Shown here piece by piece: positions 6,373 through 13,884 of a DNA stretch of 18,761 bases. This DNA is from Dialister sp. UBA734. Its GTDB lineage: Bacteria; Bacillota; Negativicutes; Veillonellales; Dialisteraceae. Made by a program: the position numbers and the translations under genes. The notes under the pieces are model-generated. The model saw only the letters and a list, made by a program, of their open reading frames with translations, was not told the origin of the DNA and made no database searches. Every line of letters starts with the position of its first letter. Positions within the stretch are counted from its first letter, which is position 1. Location: assembly GCA_002297935.1 (NCBI GenBank), contig DBLC01000137.1, positions 380 through 19,140 on the forward strand. The letters run 5' to 3'.

Positions 6373-6600
6373 ATGGCTATCGAAAAAAGCAGATACGATA
6401 CTAAATTGGTGATTCGTGTGGAAGATGGGACTACCAGCAGCGGAGCCGCGTCGATTAAGAATCTGAATTATTCACAGGTGAAGGTCAATGCCACGGATGA
6501 AGAATTGTATACCGCAGGGAAGGCGATTTCTGAACTGCAGTCCAAACCGCTCTCTGGCATCCGCCTGGTAGAATATTATGATGTGACAGAAAATCAGTAA
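6373..6600 (+). CDS. DUF1659 family microprotein
   Basis: The 75-residue product begins MAIEKSRYDTKLVIRVEDG and continues with SIKNLNYSQVKVNATDEELYTAGKA and a C-terminal SELQSKPLSGIRLVEYYDV. These match the DUF1659 pattern ('tkL.i.v..G.d..Gk...k.ks....k..atdedly.....i..Lq...l..i...e...l'). No function is established for the family. The ATG at 6373 is preferred over the in-frame GTG at 6355, because AAGGAG (6358-6363) lies between them at good distance. Its small size and pairing with DUF2922 suggest the two proteins interact; that is inference. Confidence 0.85.
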   Translation: MAIEKSRYDTKLVIRVEDGTTSSGAASIKNLNYSQVKVNATDEELYTAGKAISELQSKPLSGIRLVEYYDVTENQ

Positions 6601-6625
6601 ATGGGGATATAGCTCATAGCTACTA

Positions 6626-6847
6626 TTTGGTTGTTATCCGTTTTATTGGAGTGTATGGTTTAGGGTTTATGTGCTGAGACCAGTGGTATTCATTGGTACT
6701 AAAGCAAAAGGTCATTGGTTTAAGGCTTTTGGTTAGGTTAGTTCCCGGAGTAAACCTTAAACCTTAAACCAATGATTTTTTCTTTTCTGTAAGTTGGTAT
6801 CAATGGACTCGGTGCATAAACCAACAACTAACAACTAACAACCAATA
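6626..6847. repeat. composite nested palindrome, copy 1
   Basis: Three inverted layers are visible. The outer layer has GTTGTTN-type heptads (a short left arm near 6626-6637, a longer right arm 6818-6847). The middle pair runs from GGTTTATGTGCTGAG (6664 onward) inward and matches the complement of about 6780-6822. The inner pair is CATTGGTTTAAGG (6713 onward) against AAACCTTAAACCAATG ending at 6774, itself a 7-base-period run (AAACCTT). Copies 2 and 3 lie at 15628-15836 and 17279-17505. It fills the gap before the holin gene. Confidence 0.7.
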
Positions 6848-6894
6848 ACATTCACTTGAGTATATGTTAGCTGCCGAACAAGGAGGTATTTCTT

Positions 6895-7293
6895 ATGTTT
6901 CAACAATCGTTGATGCTTTTGATTTTTATTGGATTACTATTTCTGGATTGTGTGACCCGGTGGATGGCAATCAGTTATGGAAGGCTGAAGGAAATGGGGC
7001 AAAGAGCGATCGGGCTTTGTCAGGTGGTGCAGGAAATACCGGCGGCTCGTCGGGCGGGGCTCATCAGCAGCCAAGTGATGAAGCGTCGGGGCATCGAGAA
7101 GATGGTGCTGTATCTTTTGACCGTCATGGCAGCAGCAGGGGCGGATTTTCTGCTCAAAGAATCCGGCGGAGCGGCCTATTTGTCAGAGGCGGTGATCGGG
7201 TATCTGGCAGTGACAGAATTTCTGTCCATTATAGAGAATCTGTCCGATGCGGGGGTAGCGTCTATGGGCGCGTTGCTTCGGAAGTGGAAATAG
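6895..7293 (+). CDS. small phage-type holin (holin_4_1/TcdE-like)
   Basis: The 132-residue protein has hydrophobic segments at about 5-20, 69-86 and 94-113. The TEFLSIIENLSDAG block (107-120), followed by a short basic tail (LLRKWK), is the hallmark of the toxin-secretion/phage-lysis holin family that includes TcdE. Holins form inner-membrane pores that let a cytoplasmic muramidase or toxin out. An AAGGAGGT site (6880-6887) precedes the ATG; a longer overlapping frame from 6864 in another phase is not real. The GH25 muramidase gene follows directly, a holin-then-lysin order. No phage structural gene is in the window. The N-terminal LDCVTRW replaces the usual LD..TG..KA motif, so it is a divergent member. 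Confidence 0.85.
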   Translation: MFQQSLMLLIFIGLLFLDCVTRWMAISYGRLKEMGQRAIGLCQVVQEIPAARRAGLISSQVMKRRGIEKMVLYLLTVMAAAGADFLLKESGGAAYLSEAVIGYLAVTEFLSIIENLSDAGVASMGALLRKWK

Positions 7294-7370
7294 TAGTTGG
7301 TAGATGGTTGTCTGTTGTTGGTTGTTAGTTGTTTGGGACCAGACAACCAACAACTAACAACCAACAACAA
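7294..7370. repeat. heptad-repeat hairpin between holin and muramidase genes
   Basis: The left arm begins immediately after the holin stop codon (TAG, 7291-7293) and runs to about 7335 in GTTGTTN units. The loop contains GGGACCAG. The right arm (about 7343-7370) is CAACTAA/CAACCAA-type. The stem is long and AT-poor in G-T/C-A alternation, without a T-run. Confidence 0.8.
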
Positions 7371-7444
7371 TCGCCAATCCAGTTTCTTGCTGCTGAAAAG
7401 TGAATTAATGAGCAGTTGCTATATAAGATAGGAAAGGAGACTAT

Positions 7445-8050
7445 ATGATTCTTGGCATTGATGTGTCAGAGCATAATGGGGTGTTGGATTGGAAGGAGAT
7501 TCGGGAGTATGGTATTTCCTTTGCCATGATTCGGCTGGGCTATGGAAAGGGCCATTTGGATAGTGCATTCTATCGCAATGTCAATGGGGCCATCGCGGCC
7601 GGCTTATATATAGGTATATATTATTATAGCTATGCCTTGTCGGTGGAAGAGGCACAGGCGGAAGCACGATTTACTTGGCAGGTGCTAACTGATTGTGGCC
7701 TCACCGCTGCCAGGCTTCCTATGGAATGCTGGCTGGATATGGAAGACGCCGATGGATTCAAAGCTCGCCACGGGGCTGACGATCCCTCTTTGGTGACAGC
7801 CCTGTGTCAAGCCTATGTGGAAGAAATGAATCGGGCGGGATATCCTTGTGGTATCTATGCCAGCTACGATTGGCTGCTCCATCGGATTCGGACGGAAGAG
7901 TTGTCTTCCTATTTGTCTTACTGGTGTGCCCAGTGGGGACGACAGTGCGATTTTCCCAGGGCGTCCATTTGGCAATATACAGATCATCTGGATGTGAATG
8001 GACGGACCTTGGATGGGAATTTGTTGATTCGGAAGAATTGGGAAGTGTGA
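7445..8050 (+). CDS. GH25 muramidase (lysozyme), leaderless
   Basis: Glycoside hydrolase family 25 enzymes cut the MurNAc-GlcNAc bond of peptidoglycan. The 201-residue protein is a bare catalytic domain: GIDVSEHNG at 4-12 (Asp6), FAMIRLGYG at 26-34, GIYYYSYA at 57-64, LDMED at 97-101 (Asp98, Glu100, the catalytic pair), YASYDWL near 140, and IWQYTDHLDVNG near the C-terminus. There is no signal peptide and no cell-wall-binding domain, so it would need the holin encoded just upstream to reach the wall, as a phage endolysin does. AAAGGAG lies just before the ATG. It is probably the last gene of the module, closed by the terminator at 8424-8467. Confidence 0.95.
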   Translation: MILGIDVSEHNGVLDWKEIREYGISFAMIRLGYGKGHLDSAFYRNVNGAIAAGLYIGIYYYSYALSVEEAQAEARFTWQVLTDCGLTAARLPMECWLDMEDADGFKARHGADDPSLVTALCQAYVEEMNRAGYPCGIYASYDWLLHRIRTEELSSYLSYWCAQWGRQCDFPRASIWQYTDHLDVNGRTLDGNLLIRKNWEV

Positions 8051-8093
8051 TAGGAACATTGACAGAGTGAGATATGTTTCGGATAATCTGTTT

Positions 8094-8125
8094 GGGGTTT
8101 AGGGTTTAGGGTTTAGGGTTTAGGG
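8094..8125. repeat. tandem TTTAGGG heptads
   Basis: About four and a half perfect copies of AGGGTTT follow the muramidase gene by ~45 bases. The same word appears in degenerate form inside the composite palindromes (6713-6774, 15719-15778, 17353-17412). The match to the plant telomere repeat is a coincidence of word. Confidence 0.9.
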
Positions 8126-8355
8126 CAATGCTGTTAAGTTAAGTATTTGAGTCAGTAGGTATGATTTCGCTTGTGGTTACAGGTTACTCAGGTTTCTCAA
8201 GCTGCTAAGGCTGCTCAGGTTCTCCGAATGTGCCTATAGACGCTAGCGTTATTAGCTCATTCGAGAAACCTGAGAAACTTGAGTATCCTGAGCAACTTGA
8301 GAAACCTTTATATCAGCAGGAATCATCGCATATTTGGCTTAACTTAATGACATTG
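8126..8355. repeat. nested palindrome with 9-base-period arms
   Basis: The outer pair 8126-8143 (CAATGCTGTTAAGTTAAG) matches the complement of 8338-8355 with two or three mismatches. The inner pair 8182-8230 and 8258-8306, 49 bases each, are complementary with about 10 mismatches and built of 9-base units (such as GGTTTCTCA and GGCTGCTCA). A lone right arm of the same family is at 14190-14241. Confidence 0.75.
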
Positions 8356-8423
8356 GGGTTTAGGGGGGAGTGTTGATTAAATAACCTATCCTTAACGATG
8401 AGTAAATATTATATTTCTTGGAC

Positions 8424-8467
8424 AAAAAGCTGCAAGATTGTGAGGAATCATGATCTTGTGGCTTTTT
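8424..8467. terminator. intrinsic terminator, probably of the muramidase module
   Basis: AAAAAGC + CAAGAT (8424-8438) pairs with ATCTTG + GCTTTTT (8453-8467) around a short internal mismatch and a ~14-base loop, ending in a T-run on both strands. It is 370 bases beyond the muramidase stop and is the first convincing terminator after the sigma-like gene. Confidence 0.8.
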
Positions 8468-8508
8468 GCGTTTCCTGATGGATTCGGATGATAGTGGTTC
8501 TATCCATC

Positions 8509-8670
8509 ATCGTCGTTTCAACTGGAGCGAGAACGGCAGCTCTAGAGAGCTGCCATGATACGTTTCATTAAGCCCTTACCGCTAGTGCTGCGAGATTTCT
8601 CCACTCAGGGACACAACTCATTTCAAAACTTTTTATTCATTTCGCACGAATATGATCGGTCGAAATGACG
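8509..8670. repeat. palindromic element, copy B (internally deleted)
   Basis: A decayed left tip (CGTCGTTTCAAC, about 8510-8522) jumps straight to the middle hairpin (GGCAGCTCTAGAGAGCTGCC, 8538-8557) and then a complete right half ending GGTCGAAATGACG at 8670. About 130 bases of the left half are missing relative to copy A. Confidence 0.8.
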
Positions 8671-8738
8671 GCGTAGTGGGAATGTGACAATAGGGATGAT
8701 ATCGGTATACGTCTAATGACTATAGCCATGTCCGCTCT

Positions 8739-9026
8739 AGCGTTATTTCGACCGGTCGTATTTGTGCTTGGTGATATAAAAGGTTTGAATCGGGATGTGT
8801 AGGAGAGTGGAGAAATCCCTCAGTACCAGCGGTAAGGGCTTGATGAATCAAATCGTAACGGTGAGACGATATCTCGAGTAAATGGAGGAAAGTAGTTCTA
8901 GAAAACTGCCATGATACGTTTCATTAAGCCCTTACCGCTAGTACTGCGAGATTTCTCCACTCAGGGACACAACTCATTGCAAAACTTTTTATTCACTTTG
9001 CACGAATATGATCGGTCGAAATGACG
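8739..9026. repeat. palindromic element, copy C
   Basis: Complete element with tips AGCGTTATTTCGACCGG and complement GGTCGAAATGACG. Together with the spacer at 8671-8738 it forms one unit of a tandem array with a 358-base period relative to copy D. The inner arms GAGTGGAGAAATC and GAGATTTCTCCACTC are kept. Confidence 0.85.
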
Positions 9027-9096
9027 GCGTAGTGGGAATGTGACAGTAAGGATGATATCGGTATATATGTTTAATGATGATAGCCATGTCCTCTCT

Positions 9097-9384
9097 GGCG
9101 TCATTTCGACCGGTCGTATTTGTGCTTGGTGATGTAAAAGGTTTGAATCGGGATGTGTAGGAGAGTGGAGAAATCTCTCAGCACTAGCGGTAAGGGCTTG
9201 ATGAATCAAATCGTAACGGTGAGACGATATCTCGAGTGAATGGAGGAAAGTAGTTCTAGAAAACTGCCATGATACGTTTCATTAAGCCCTTACCGCTAGT
9301 GCTGCGAGATTTCTCCACTCAGGGACACAACTCATTTCAAAACTTCTTATTCATTTTGCACGAATGGGATCGGTCGAAATGACG
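9097..9384. repeat. palindromic element, copy D
   Basis: Nearly identical to copy C, shifted by exactly 358 bases at both tips. The spacer before it (9027-9096) is also a near-copy of the spacer before copy C, including GGGAATGTGACA and GATGATATCGGTATA. The array therefore grew by tandem duplication of element plus spacer, not by independent insertions. Confidence 0.85.
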
Positions 9385-9418
9385 GATACCGGTGAGGTCG
9401 TTTCCATTTCTAATCTCT

Positions 9419-9571
9419 AGTCACCAGTCACCAGTCACTAGTCACAAGTCACAAGTCACAAGTCACCAAAACACCATTTCCGAATTTCCCGATGTGGATT
9501 ATATCTATATATGATAAAATAATACTAACTATGATGCATCATTTTTGATTGGTGACTCGTGACTGGTGACC
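9419..9571. repeat. heptad-repeat arms flanking the HAD gene leader
   Basis: The left run 9419-9467 is AGTCAC plus a variable base (C, C, T, A, A, A, C). The right run 9549-9571 is its complement type (GTGACTC, GTGACTG, GTGACC) and runs directly into the AGGAGG ribosome site at 9572. The ~80 bases between are AT-rich (TATGATAAAAT at 9510-9520 could be a -10), so the hairpin would enclose any promoter there. Confidence 0.75.
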
Positions 9572-9582
9572 AGGAGGTATAT

Positions 9583-10716
9583 ATGAAAAAGGTAATTTTT
9601 GATATAGATGGCGTATTGCTCAGTGAGGAACGGTATTTCGATGTGTCCGCCCTGACGGTATGGGAAATGTTGTATAGCCCGAAGTACATGGGATTGCCGG
9701 CGGAGCAGGAGGATTTCGATGCGTCTCGTGTGACGGAAGGGCAGATTGCTGGCTGCCGTGGCCGGGTGTGGGGGAATGACAAGCTCCTTTCTTGGCTCAA
9801 GGCTCGGGGGATCAATTCCAATTGGGATATGGTCCATGCGGATTTGGTGACCATCCTGTGGATTATGGCGGAGACATTTATGCATCGTTCCGGCGGAGAG
9901 AAGCTGGATTTGGATTTCCATACCCCAAAAGATGTACAACAGGCCGGGCAGGAGCTGATGGGACTGCCGGTGCCGAAGGCGGAAGAGGTATTGAAGAAGT
10001 GGGAAACTGCCATCCCGGAAGGCGTACAGGGGGAAGCGGTATTTCATTGCCTGGCGGAAGCCATGGCACCTGCGTTTGTCCATGGGGCTCCTTGGGCGGA
10101 GCTTCGTTCGGATTTCTGGAAGATTCATACCGAAGCGTTCCAAGCCTGGTACTTGGGGGATGATTGCTTTATTTCCTTGCTTCATCATGTGCCATACAGC
10201 AGCGGGAAACCGGGATTTCTCCAGCGCGAAGTGCCATTGGCACCGGCGGCTGCTATCAAGTCTCTGTTCATTCGGTTAAAAGAAATGGGCTATGAAATCG
10301 GTATCGCCACCGGTCGTGCCAGAGAGGAAATGGAAATTCCTTTCAAACTGTTCCATTGGTATGAAGAATTTGATCCTCGCTACATGGGCACTGCGTCGGA
10401 CGCAGTGGAATCGGCGGCTCTTTTGGGGACGCCGGTGCTGGATAAGCCCAATGGATTTATTTTCTCCTGCGCGATTTTTGGACGCCATCGGGAGAATTAC
10501 GAAGCCTATAGCAAGGAAACTATGAAACCAGCCCCTACGGATGAAATTTATGTATGCGGCGATTCGTATTCCGACGTGGTAGGTAGCCGCCGGGCCGGGG
10601 CCAAGTGCATCGGTATCTTGACCGGCTTGGAAGGAAACGGTGCCATTCCGATGTTTGAAAAAGAAGAAGTACCCTACGTGGAGCGGGTGACGGATATTCT
10701 GCAGATTATTAAATAG
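9583..10716 (+). CDS. HAD-superfamily hydrolase with large cap insertion
   Basis: HAD enzymes are mostly phosphatases using an aspartyl nucleophile. Motif I is FDIDGV at residues 6-11 (Asp7 nucleophile, Asp9 acid/base). Motif II is IATGR in the second half. A basic DKP segment may supply the motif III lysine. Motif IV is CGDSYSDVVGSRRAG near the C-terminus. Between motifs I and II lies about 200 residues of mostly helical sequence, much more than in a phosphoglycolate phosphatase, so the substrate cannot be told. The 377-residue start at 9583 follows AGGAGG by five bases; the frame extends upstream only into repeat DNA. The stop codon TAG is immediately followed by GTGACT heptads, the gene being bracketed by the same repeat family on both sides. 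Confidence 0.82.
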   Translation: MKKVIFDIDGVLLSEERYFDVSALTVWEMLYSPKYMGLPAEQEDFDASRVTEGQIAGCRGRVWGNDKLLSWLKARGINSNWDMVHADLVTILWIMAETFMHRSGGEKLDLDFHTPKDVQQAGQELMGLPVPKAEEVLKKWETAIPEGVQGEAVFHCLAEAMAPAFVHGAPWAELRSDFWKIHTEAFQAWYLGDDCFISLLHHVPYSSGKPGFLQREVPLAPAAAIKSLFIRLKEMGYEIGIATGRAREEMEIPFKLFHWYEEFDPRYMGTASDAVESAALLGTPVLDKPNGFIFSCAIFGRHRENYEAYSKETMKPAPTDEIYVCGDSYSDVVGSRRAGAKCIGILTGLEGNGAIPMFEKEEVPYVERVTDILQIIK

Positions 10717-10834
10717 TGACTGGTGACTCGTGACTAGTGACTGGGGAATTTCGGATATACCGTGAGTGTCATAGCTACTAGCTGCTAGCAATTGGCTGCT
10801 AGTCACCAGTCACGAGTCTACCAGCCACCAGTCA
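10716..10834. repeat. nested heptad palindrome after the HAD gene
   Basis: The left arm 10716-10744 has GTGACT plus G, C, A, G. The inner run CTACTAGCTGCTAGC and GGCTGCTAG (about 10773-10801) is also 7-base periodic. The right arm 10800-10834 has AGTCAC plus C, G and decayed units. The left arm begins on the last base of the stop codon. Confidence 0.75.
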
Positions 10835-10887
10835 GTTATTGCATTTTATAAATCATCAATGCTACAATATTATAGATTAGGAAAATG

Positions 10888-11065
10888 GACAAGTGTGTGG
10901 CCCCTTGGAGAAGGGGCGGCGAAGCCGGGGATAGAGTGGCCCGAAGGGACACAATCAGCAATGCGGATGATAGTTTATTGTTTCGCAATTGAACAATGCA
11001 TTTTATACCGCTAGGTGAGTCTATCCCCCTTGTATTCCCCCTTCTCCAAGGGGGAACGAGGCTTT
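10888..11065. repeat. GC-rich inverted repeat, CCCCTTGGAGAAGGGG type
   Basis: CCCCTTGGAGAAGGGG with GGGGATAGA (about 10901-10937) is matched in reverse by TCTATCCCCC and CCCCCTTCTCCAAGGGGG (about 11023-11057). A related fragment (CCCCTTCCAAAGGAAGGGG) lies at 14149-14167 and a weaker one at 5644-5695. The apparent frame through 11015-11257 is repeat DNA, not a gene. The rest of the 10835-11298 spacer holds GGGGCGC/GCGCCCC (11174-11198), a stem without a T-run. Confidence 0.6.
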
Positions 11066-11201
11066 ACCGCTTATTCAACATCCATTTCCCTAGCTAGTGA
11101 ATCATTCATACCGCTTTGTATAGATTTTGACGATTTTCCATATGAAATCTATATTTTTAAAGAAAAGGGTATTGGGGCGCTTTATGAATTGTGCGCCCCT
11201 T

Positions 11202-11246
11202 CCACCACTACGCACTTCGCACTACTCACTACGCACTTTTCACACG
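11202..11246. repeat. heptad run, CACTACG family
   Basis: Units CACTACG, CACTTCG, CACTACT, CACTACG, CACTTTT follow each other with a 7-base period, upstream of holB. The complementary word (GTGCGTAGTGAGTAG) appears at the very end of the window, 18747-18761. Confidence 0.75.
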
Positions 11247-11298
11247 TAAACGAATGAATGACTCTTACTAGTCACCACAATAACAGGAGGCGACGGGT

Positions 11299-12327
11299 AT
11301 GGCGGATTTCCTTCCTCATCTGTATGGGCAGGAAAAGGTAAAAAAAGAATGGAAGAGGCTTTTGGAAGAAAACCGGTTGCCTCATACTTTAATTTTATAC
11401 GGCGATGAAGGATTGGGAAAAACCACGGCGGCGCTGGACTTGGCGGGGGAATTGACTGGCAAGTCCGATAAGGTTTGGGACGCGGTGGCTTCCTGGGAAG
11501 AGGGGGCCGCGAAGAAAGAGCCGGTACTGACCATGGCAGATGACCAGGTGTGGTATTTAAGGCCTTTGGGACTGGAGCTGAAAATCGAACAGTTCCGTAT
11601 TTTCCTAGACGCCATGGCTTCTTTTGACGAAAAGCCTCATGTGTGCATTATTGATGAAGCCCAGACCATGATGGATCCGGTGGCCAATTCGCTTTTGAAA
11701 ACGCTGGAAGAGCCGGAAGGAAATATTCATTTCATTCTGATTACCCATGATTTGCATGCCTTGCTGCCTACCATTATTTCCAGAGGAGAACGGTTTGCCT
11801 TTTTCCCTTTGGGAGAGGCCGATTACATGGCCCTCATGGCTTCTGACCCGAAGAAATACAAATTTCCTGCCGATATGGATGCTAAGACATTGTACCAGTT
11901 GTCGGAAGGAAATCCGGGTATCACCTTGGAAGTGTGTGATGAATCCGGCGATTCCCAGCCGGAAGAAGCCATGCATTTCTGGGAAACCATGACCTTCGAT
12001 GCCATGCCTTTCAGCAAATTGTCGAAGGAGTGGAAAGACAGAGATGAATTTCTTCGTATGCTCCGGTGGATGATTCTGGTGGAGCGGGACATTATGGTCC
12101 TGGCGGAAACAGGCAATCCGTCACTGGCCCGGTGTATTTCTGTGGTCCGTCGGGAGCAAACCTTGGCCGGTCATTGGAAAGACGGGCGCAGTGAAGAGGC
12201 GCTTACAGTACTGAAAACCGCGGAAACAGCAGTTTCGCGTTATATTAATATTAAAAATATATGGGATATGATTCTGATTCAATTGGAACATATACGGAAA
12301 GGCAGTCAAAAATGGAGCAAATTGTAG
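11299..12327 (+). CDS. holB: DNA polymerase III delta' subunit
   Basis: Delta' is the stator of the clamp loader that places the sliding clamp on primed DNA. The 342-residue protein starts MADFLPHLYGQEKV, typical of the family. It has a Walker-A-like GDEGLGKT at 35-42, a Walker-B region VCIIDEA at 115-121, the LLKTLEEPEG block (132-141) and SRGE at 161-164 (the Ser-Arg finger). No cysteine cluster lies between residues 50 and 80, where most delta' and tau/gamma proteins carry a four-cysteine zinc module; an acidic stretch stands there instead. AGGAGG at 11285-11290 precedes the start. The gene overlaps ricT by 16 bases, in the order known from Bacillus. An intact Walker A in delta' is not unusual outside Escherichia. 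Confidence 0.92.
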   Translation: MADFLPHLYGQEKVKKEWKRLLEENRLPHTLILYGDEGLGKTTAALDLAGELTGKSDKVWDAVASWEEGAAKKEPVLTMADDQVWYLRPLGLELKIEQFRIFLDAMASFDEKPHVCIIDEAQTMMDPVANSLLKTLEEPEGNIHFILITHDLHALLPTIISRGERFAFFPLGEADYMALMASDPKKYKFPADMDAKTLYQLSEGNPGITLEVCDESGDSQPEEAMHFWETMTFDAMPFSKLSKEWKDRDEFLRMLRWMILVERDIMVLAETGNPSLARCISVVRREQTLAGHWKDGRSEEALTVLKTAETAVSRYINIKNIWDMILIQLEHIRKGSQKWSKL

Positions 12328-13154
12328 GAGTCCGTTTTAAGCCGGCAGGTAAAATATATTATTTCGATTCCAACCAGTTGGACATTCATCTGGACGATGG
12401 GGTCATTGTGGAAACATCCCGGGGCATGGAGTACGGCTATGTGGTTACCATGCCGGACCATGTGGAGCAGGATGACGAAAATCCCATGAAGCCGGTGATC
12501 CGGAAGGCCACCCTCAAAGATATGGCCCAGCTGGAACGAAATAAGGAAAGAGAAAAGTCGGCTTTCGATATTTGCTTAAAGAAAATTGAAAAGTTCAAAT
12601 GCCCGATGAAACTTCTGCGGGCGGAATATACTTTTGATAGAAATAAAATTGTGTTCTTTTTCACATCCGATGGTCGAGTGGACTTTCGTGAATTGGTGAA
12701 GGAATTGGCCGCCGTGTTCCATACCCGCATTGAACTGCGCCAAGTGGGGGTGCGTGACGAAGCGAAACAGGTTTCTGGCATTGGCTCTTGCGGTCGTCCT
12801 TTGTGCTGCGCTACGTTCTTGGGGGATTTCGCACCGGTGTCCATTAAAATGGCAAAGAACCAGGGGCTGTCTCTCAATCCATCAAAAATTTCTGGCGTGT
12901 GCGGCCGCTTGATGTGCTGCCTGCGCTATGAAAATGACCAGTACACCGGTGACCATAGCAAGCGAAAGAAATGTTGCATGATGGCCCAGAACCAGAAGAA
13001 AAATTTCCGGGTCGGCATGAAAGTCATCACCGAAGAAGGGGCCGGGCAGGTGCTCTATGTCAATTCCCAGAAACATACGGTGAAAGTGCAGCTGGAAGGG
13101 CAGAAAACAAAGACCTTGTCCTGGGACGTAGTGGAACAGGTGGAAAATGACTGA
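12312..13154 (+). CDS. ricT: PSP1-domain protein RicT (YaaT)
   Basis: RicT forms, with RicA and RicF in Bacillus, an Fe-S complex that assists RNase Y in mRNA maturation. The 280-residue protein shows the PSP1 domain: MEQIVGVRFK at the start, ETSRGMEYGYVV (34-45), and the cysteine motifs SCGRPLCC (159-166) and VCGRLMCC (196-203). These supply Cys160, 165, 166, 197, 202 and 203. A further CC lies at 221-222. The ATG at 12312 is chosen because the protein then begins exactly as the family does; the frame runs 17 codons further back inside holB. It overlaps holB by 16 bases and the next gene by 8, so the three are translated from one mRNA. Whether RicA/RicF exist in this organism cannot be seen here. 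Confidence 0.92.
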   Translation: MEQIVGVRFKPAGKIYYFDSNQLDIHLDDGVIVETSRGMEYGYVVTMPDHVEQDDENPMKPVIRKATLKDMAQLERNKEREKSAFDICLKKIEKFKCPMKLLRAEYTFDRNKIVFFFTSDGRVDFRELVKELAAVFHTRIELRQVGVRDEAKQVSGIGSCGRPLCCATFLGDFAPVSIKMAKNQGLSLNPSKISGVCGRLMCCLRYENDQYTGDHSKRKKCCMMAQNQKKNFRVGMKVITEEGAGQVLYVNSQKHTVKVQLEGQKTKTLSWDVVEQVEND

Positions 13155-13884
13155 GTGGACAGTACATGACAATGAACGGCTAGATGATTTGGTCCGAGAT
13201 GGCATGAAACTCATCCAGCGGCCTGACCAGTTCTGCTTCTCCGTCGATTCGGTGCTGTTGGCCCATTATGTGACGCCAAAGGTAAAAGATAAAATAGCCG
13301 ACCTGGGAACCGGGACCGGTGTGATTTCCCTCTTGGTGTCCGCCCTGGGCGGGAAAGATATCACCGCTTTTGAAGTGAATCCCGTCATGGCCGATTTGGC
13401 CAGGCGAAATGTGGCAGGCAATCAGAAAGATGACGTCATCCATGTGGTGGAGTGTGATTACCGAAAGGTGAATACCCTATTTCCTTCCGGCTCCTTTTCC
13501 CTCGTCCTGGCGAACCCGCCTTACCGGGAAATGGGAACGGGGAAAATGAGTGCCCAAGAAGGGGTCGCCAGTGCCAGCTATGAAGTGAATGCCACCTTGG
13601 AAGAAGTCTTTAAGACCGCCCAGTACCTTTTGAAATACGGCGGTCGCCTCGCCATGGTGCATCGGGCCGACCGAGTGGCCGATTTGATTGCAGTAGGTAG
13701 GAAATACCGGATGGAACCGAAACGGATGCGTTTCATTTACGCCAGAAAAGGCCACAACGCTGTGCGAGTTCTTATCGAATGGAAATACGGCGGCCATGCG
13801 GAACTCATAGTAGAGCCGCCGCTTTTGCTGCATAACAACGACGGCAGCTACACCGATGAAGTGATGGAAATATATGGGAAATAA
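13147..13884 (+). CDS. trmN6: tRNA1(Val) adenine-37 N6-methyltransferase family (YabB/YfiC)
   Basis: A class I, SAM-dependent methyltransferase of 245 residues. SAM-binding motif I is ADLGTGTGVISLL at 51-63, the acidic end of beta-2 is FEVNP at 75-79, and the N6-adenine catalytic motif is ANPPY at 122-126. The N-terminal RDGMKLIQRPDQFCFSVDSVLLAHY is typical of the YabB/YfiC family, which methylates A37 of tRNA-Val. It overlaps ricT by 8 bases. In Bacillus the order is holB-yaaT-yabA-yabB-yazA-yabC; here yabA and the short GIY-YIG gene yazA are absent. The family is sometimes annotated only as 'methyltransferase', so the exact target is less certain than the fold. Confidence 0.88.
   Translation: MTEWTVHDNERLDDLVRDGMKLIQRPDQFCFSVDSVLLAHYVTPKVKDKIADLGTGTGVISLLVSALGGKDITAFEVNPVMADLARRNVAGNQKDDVIHVVECDYRKVNTLFPSGSFSLVLANPPYREMGTGKMSAQEGVASASYEVNATLEEVFKTAQYLLKYGGRLAMVHRADRVADLIAVGRKYRMEPKRMRFIYARKGHNAVRVLIEWKYGGHAELIVEPPLLLHNNDGSYTDEVMEIYGK

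Noticed and set aside
6864..7328. 154-residue frame overlapping the holin
   Set aside because: It is in another phase, lacks a ribosome site at its start, has low-complexity Gly/Ser content and ends in heptad DNA; the holin frame has hydrophobic helices and AAGGAGGT.
4883..8050. Prophage
   Set aside because: Holin and muramidase are present, but no integrase, capsid, portal, tail or terminase gene is in the window.
8094..8125. Telomere repeat (TTTAGGG)
   Set aside because: Only four and a half units in the interior of a bacterial sequence, and the same word occurs as one of several heptad families.
11015..11257. 80-residue frame before holB
   Set aside because: It is made of the CCCCTTCTCC inverted repeat and the CACTACG heptads, with no ribosome site.
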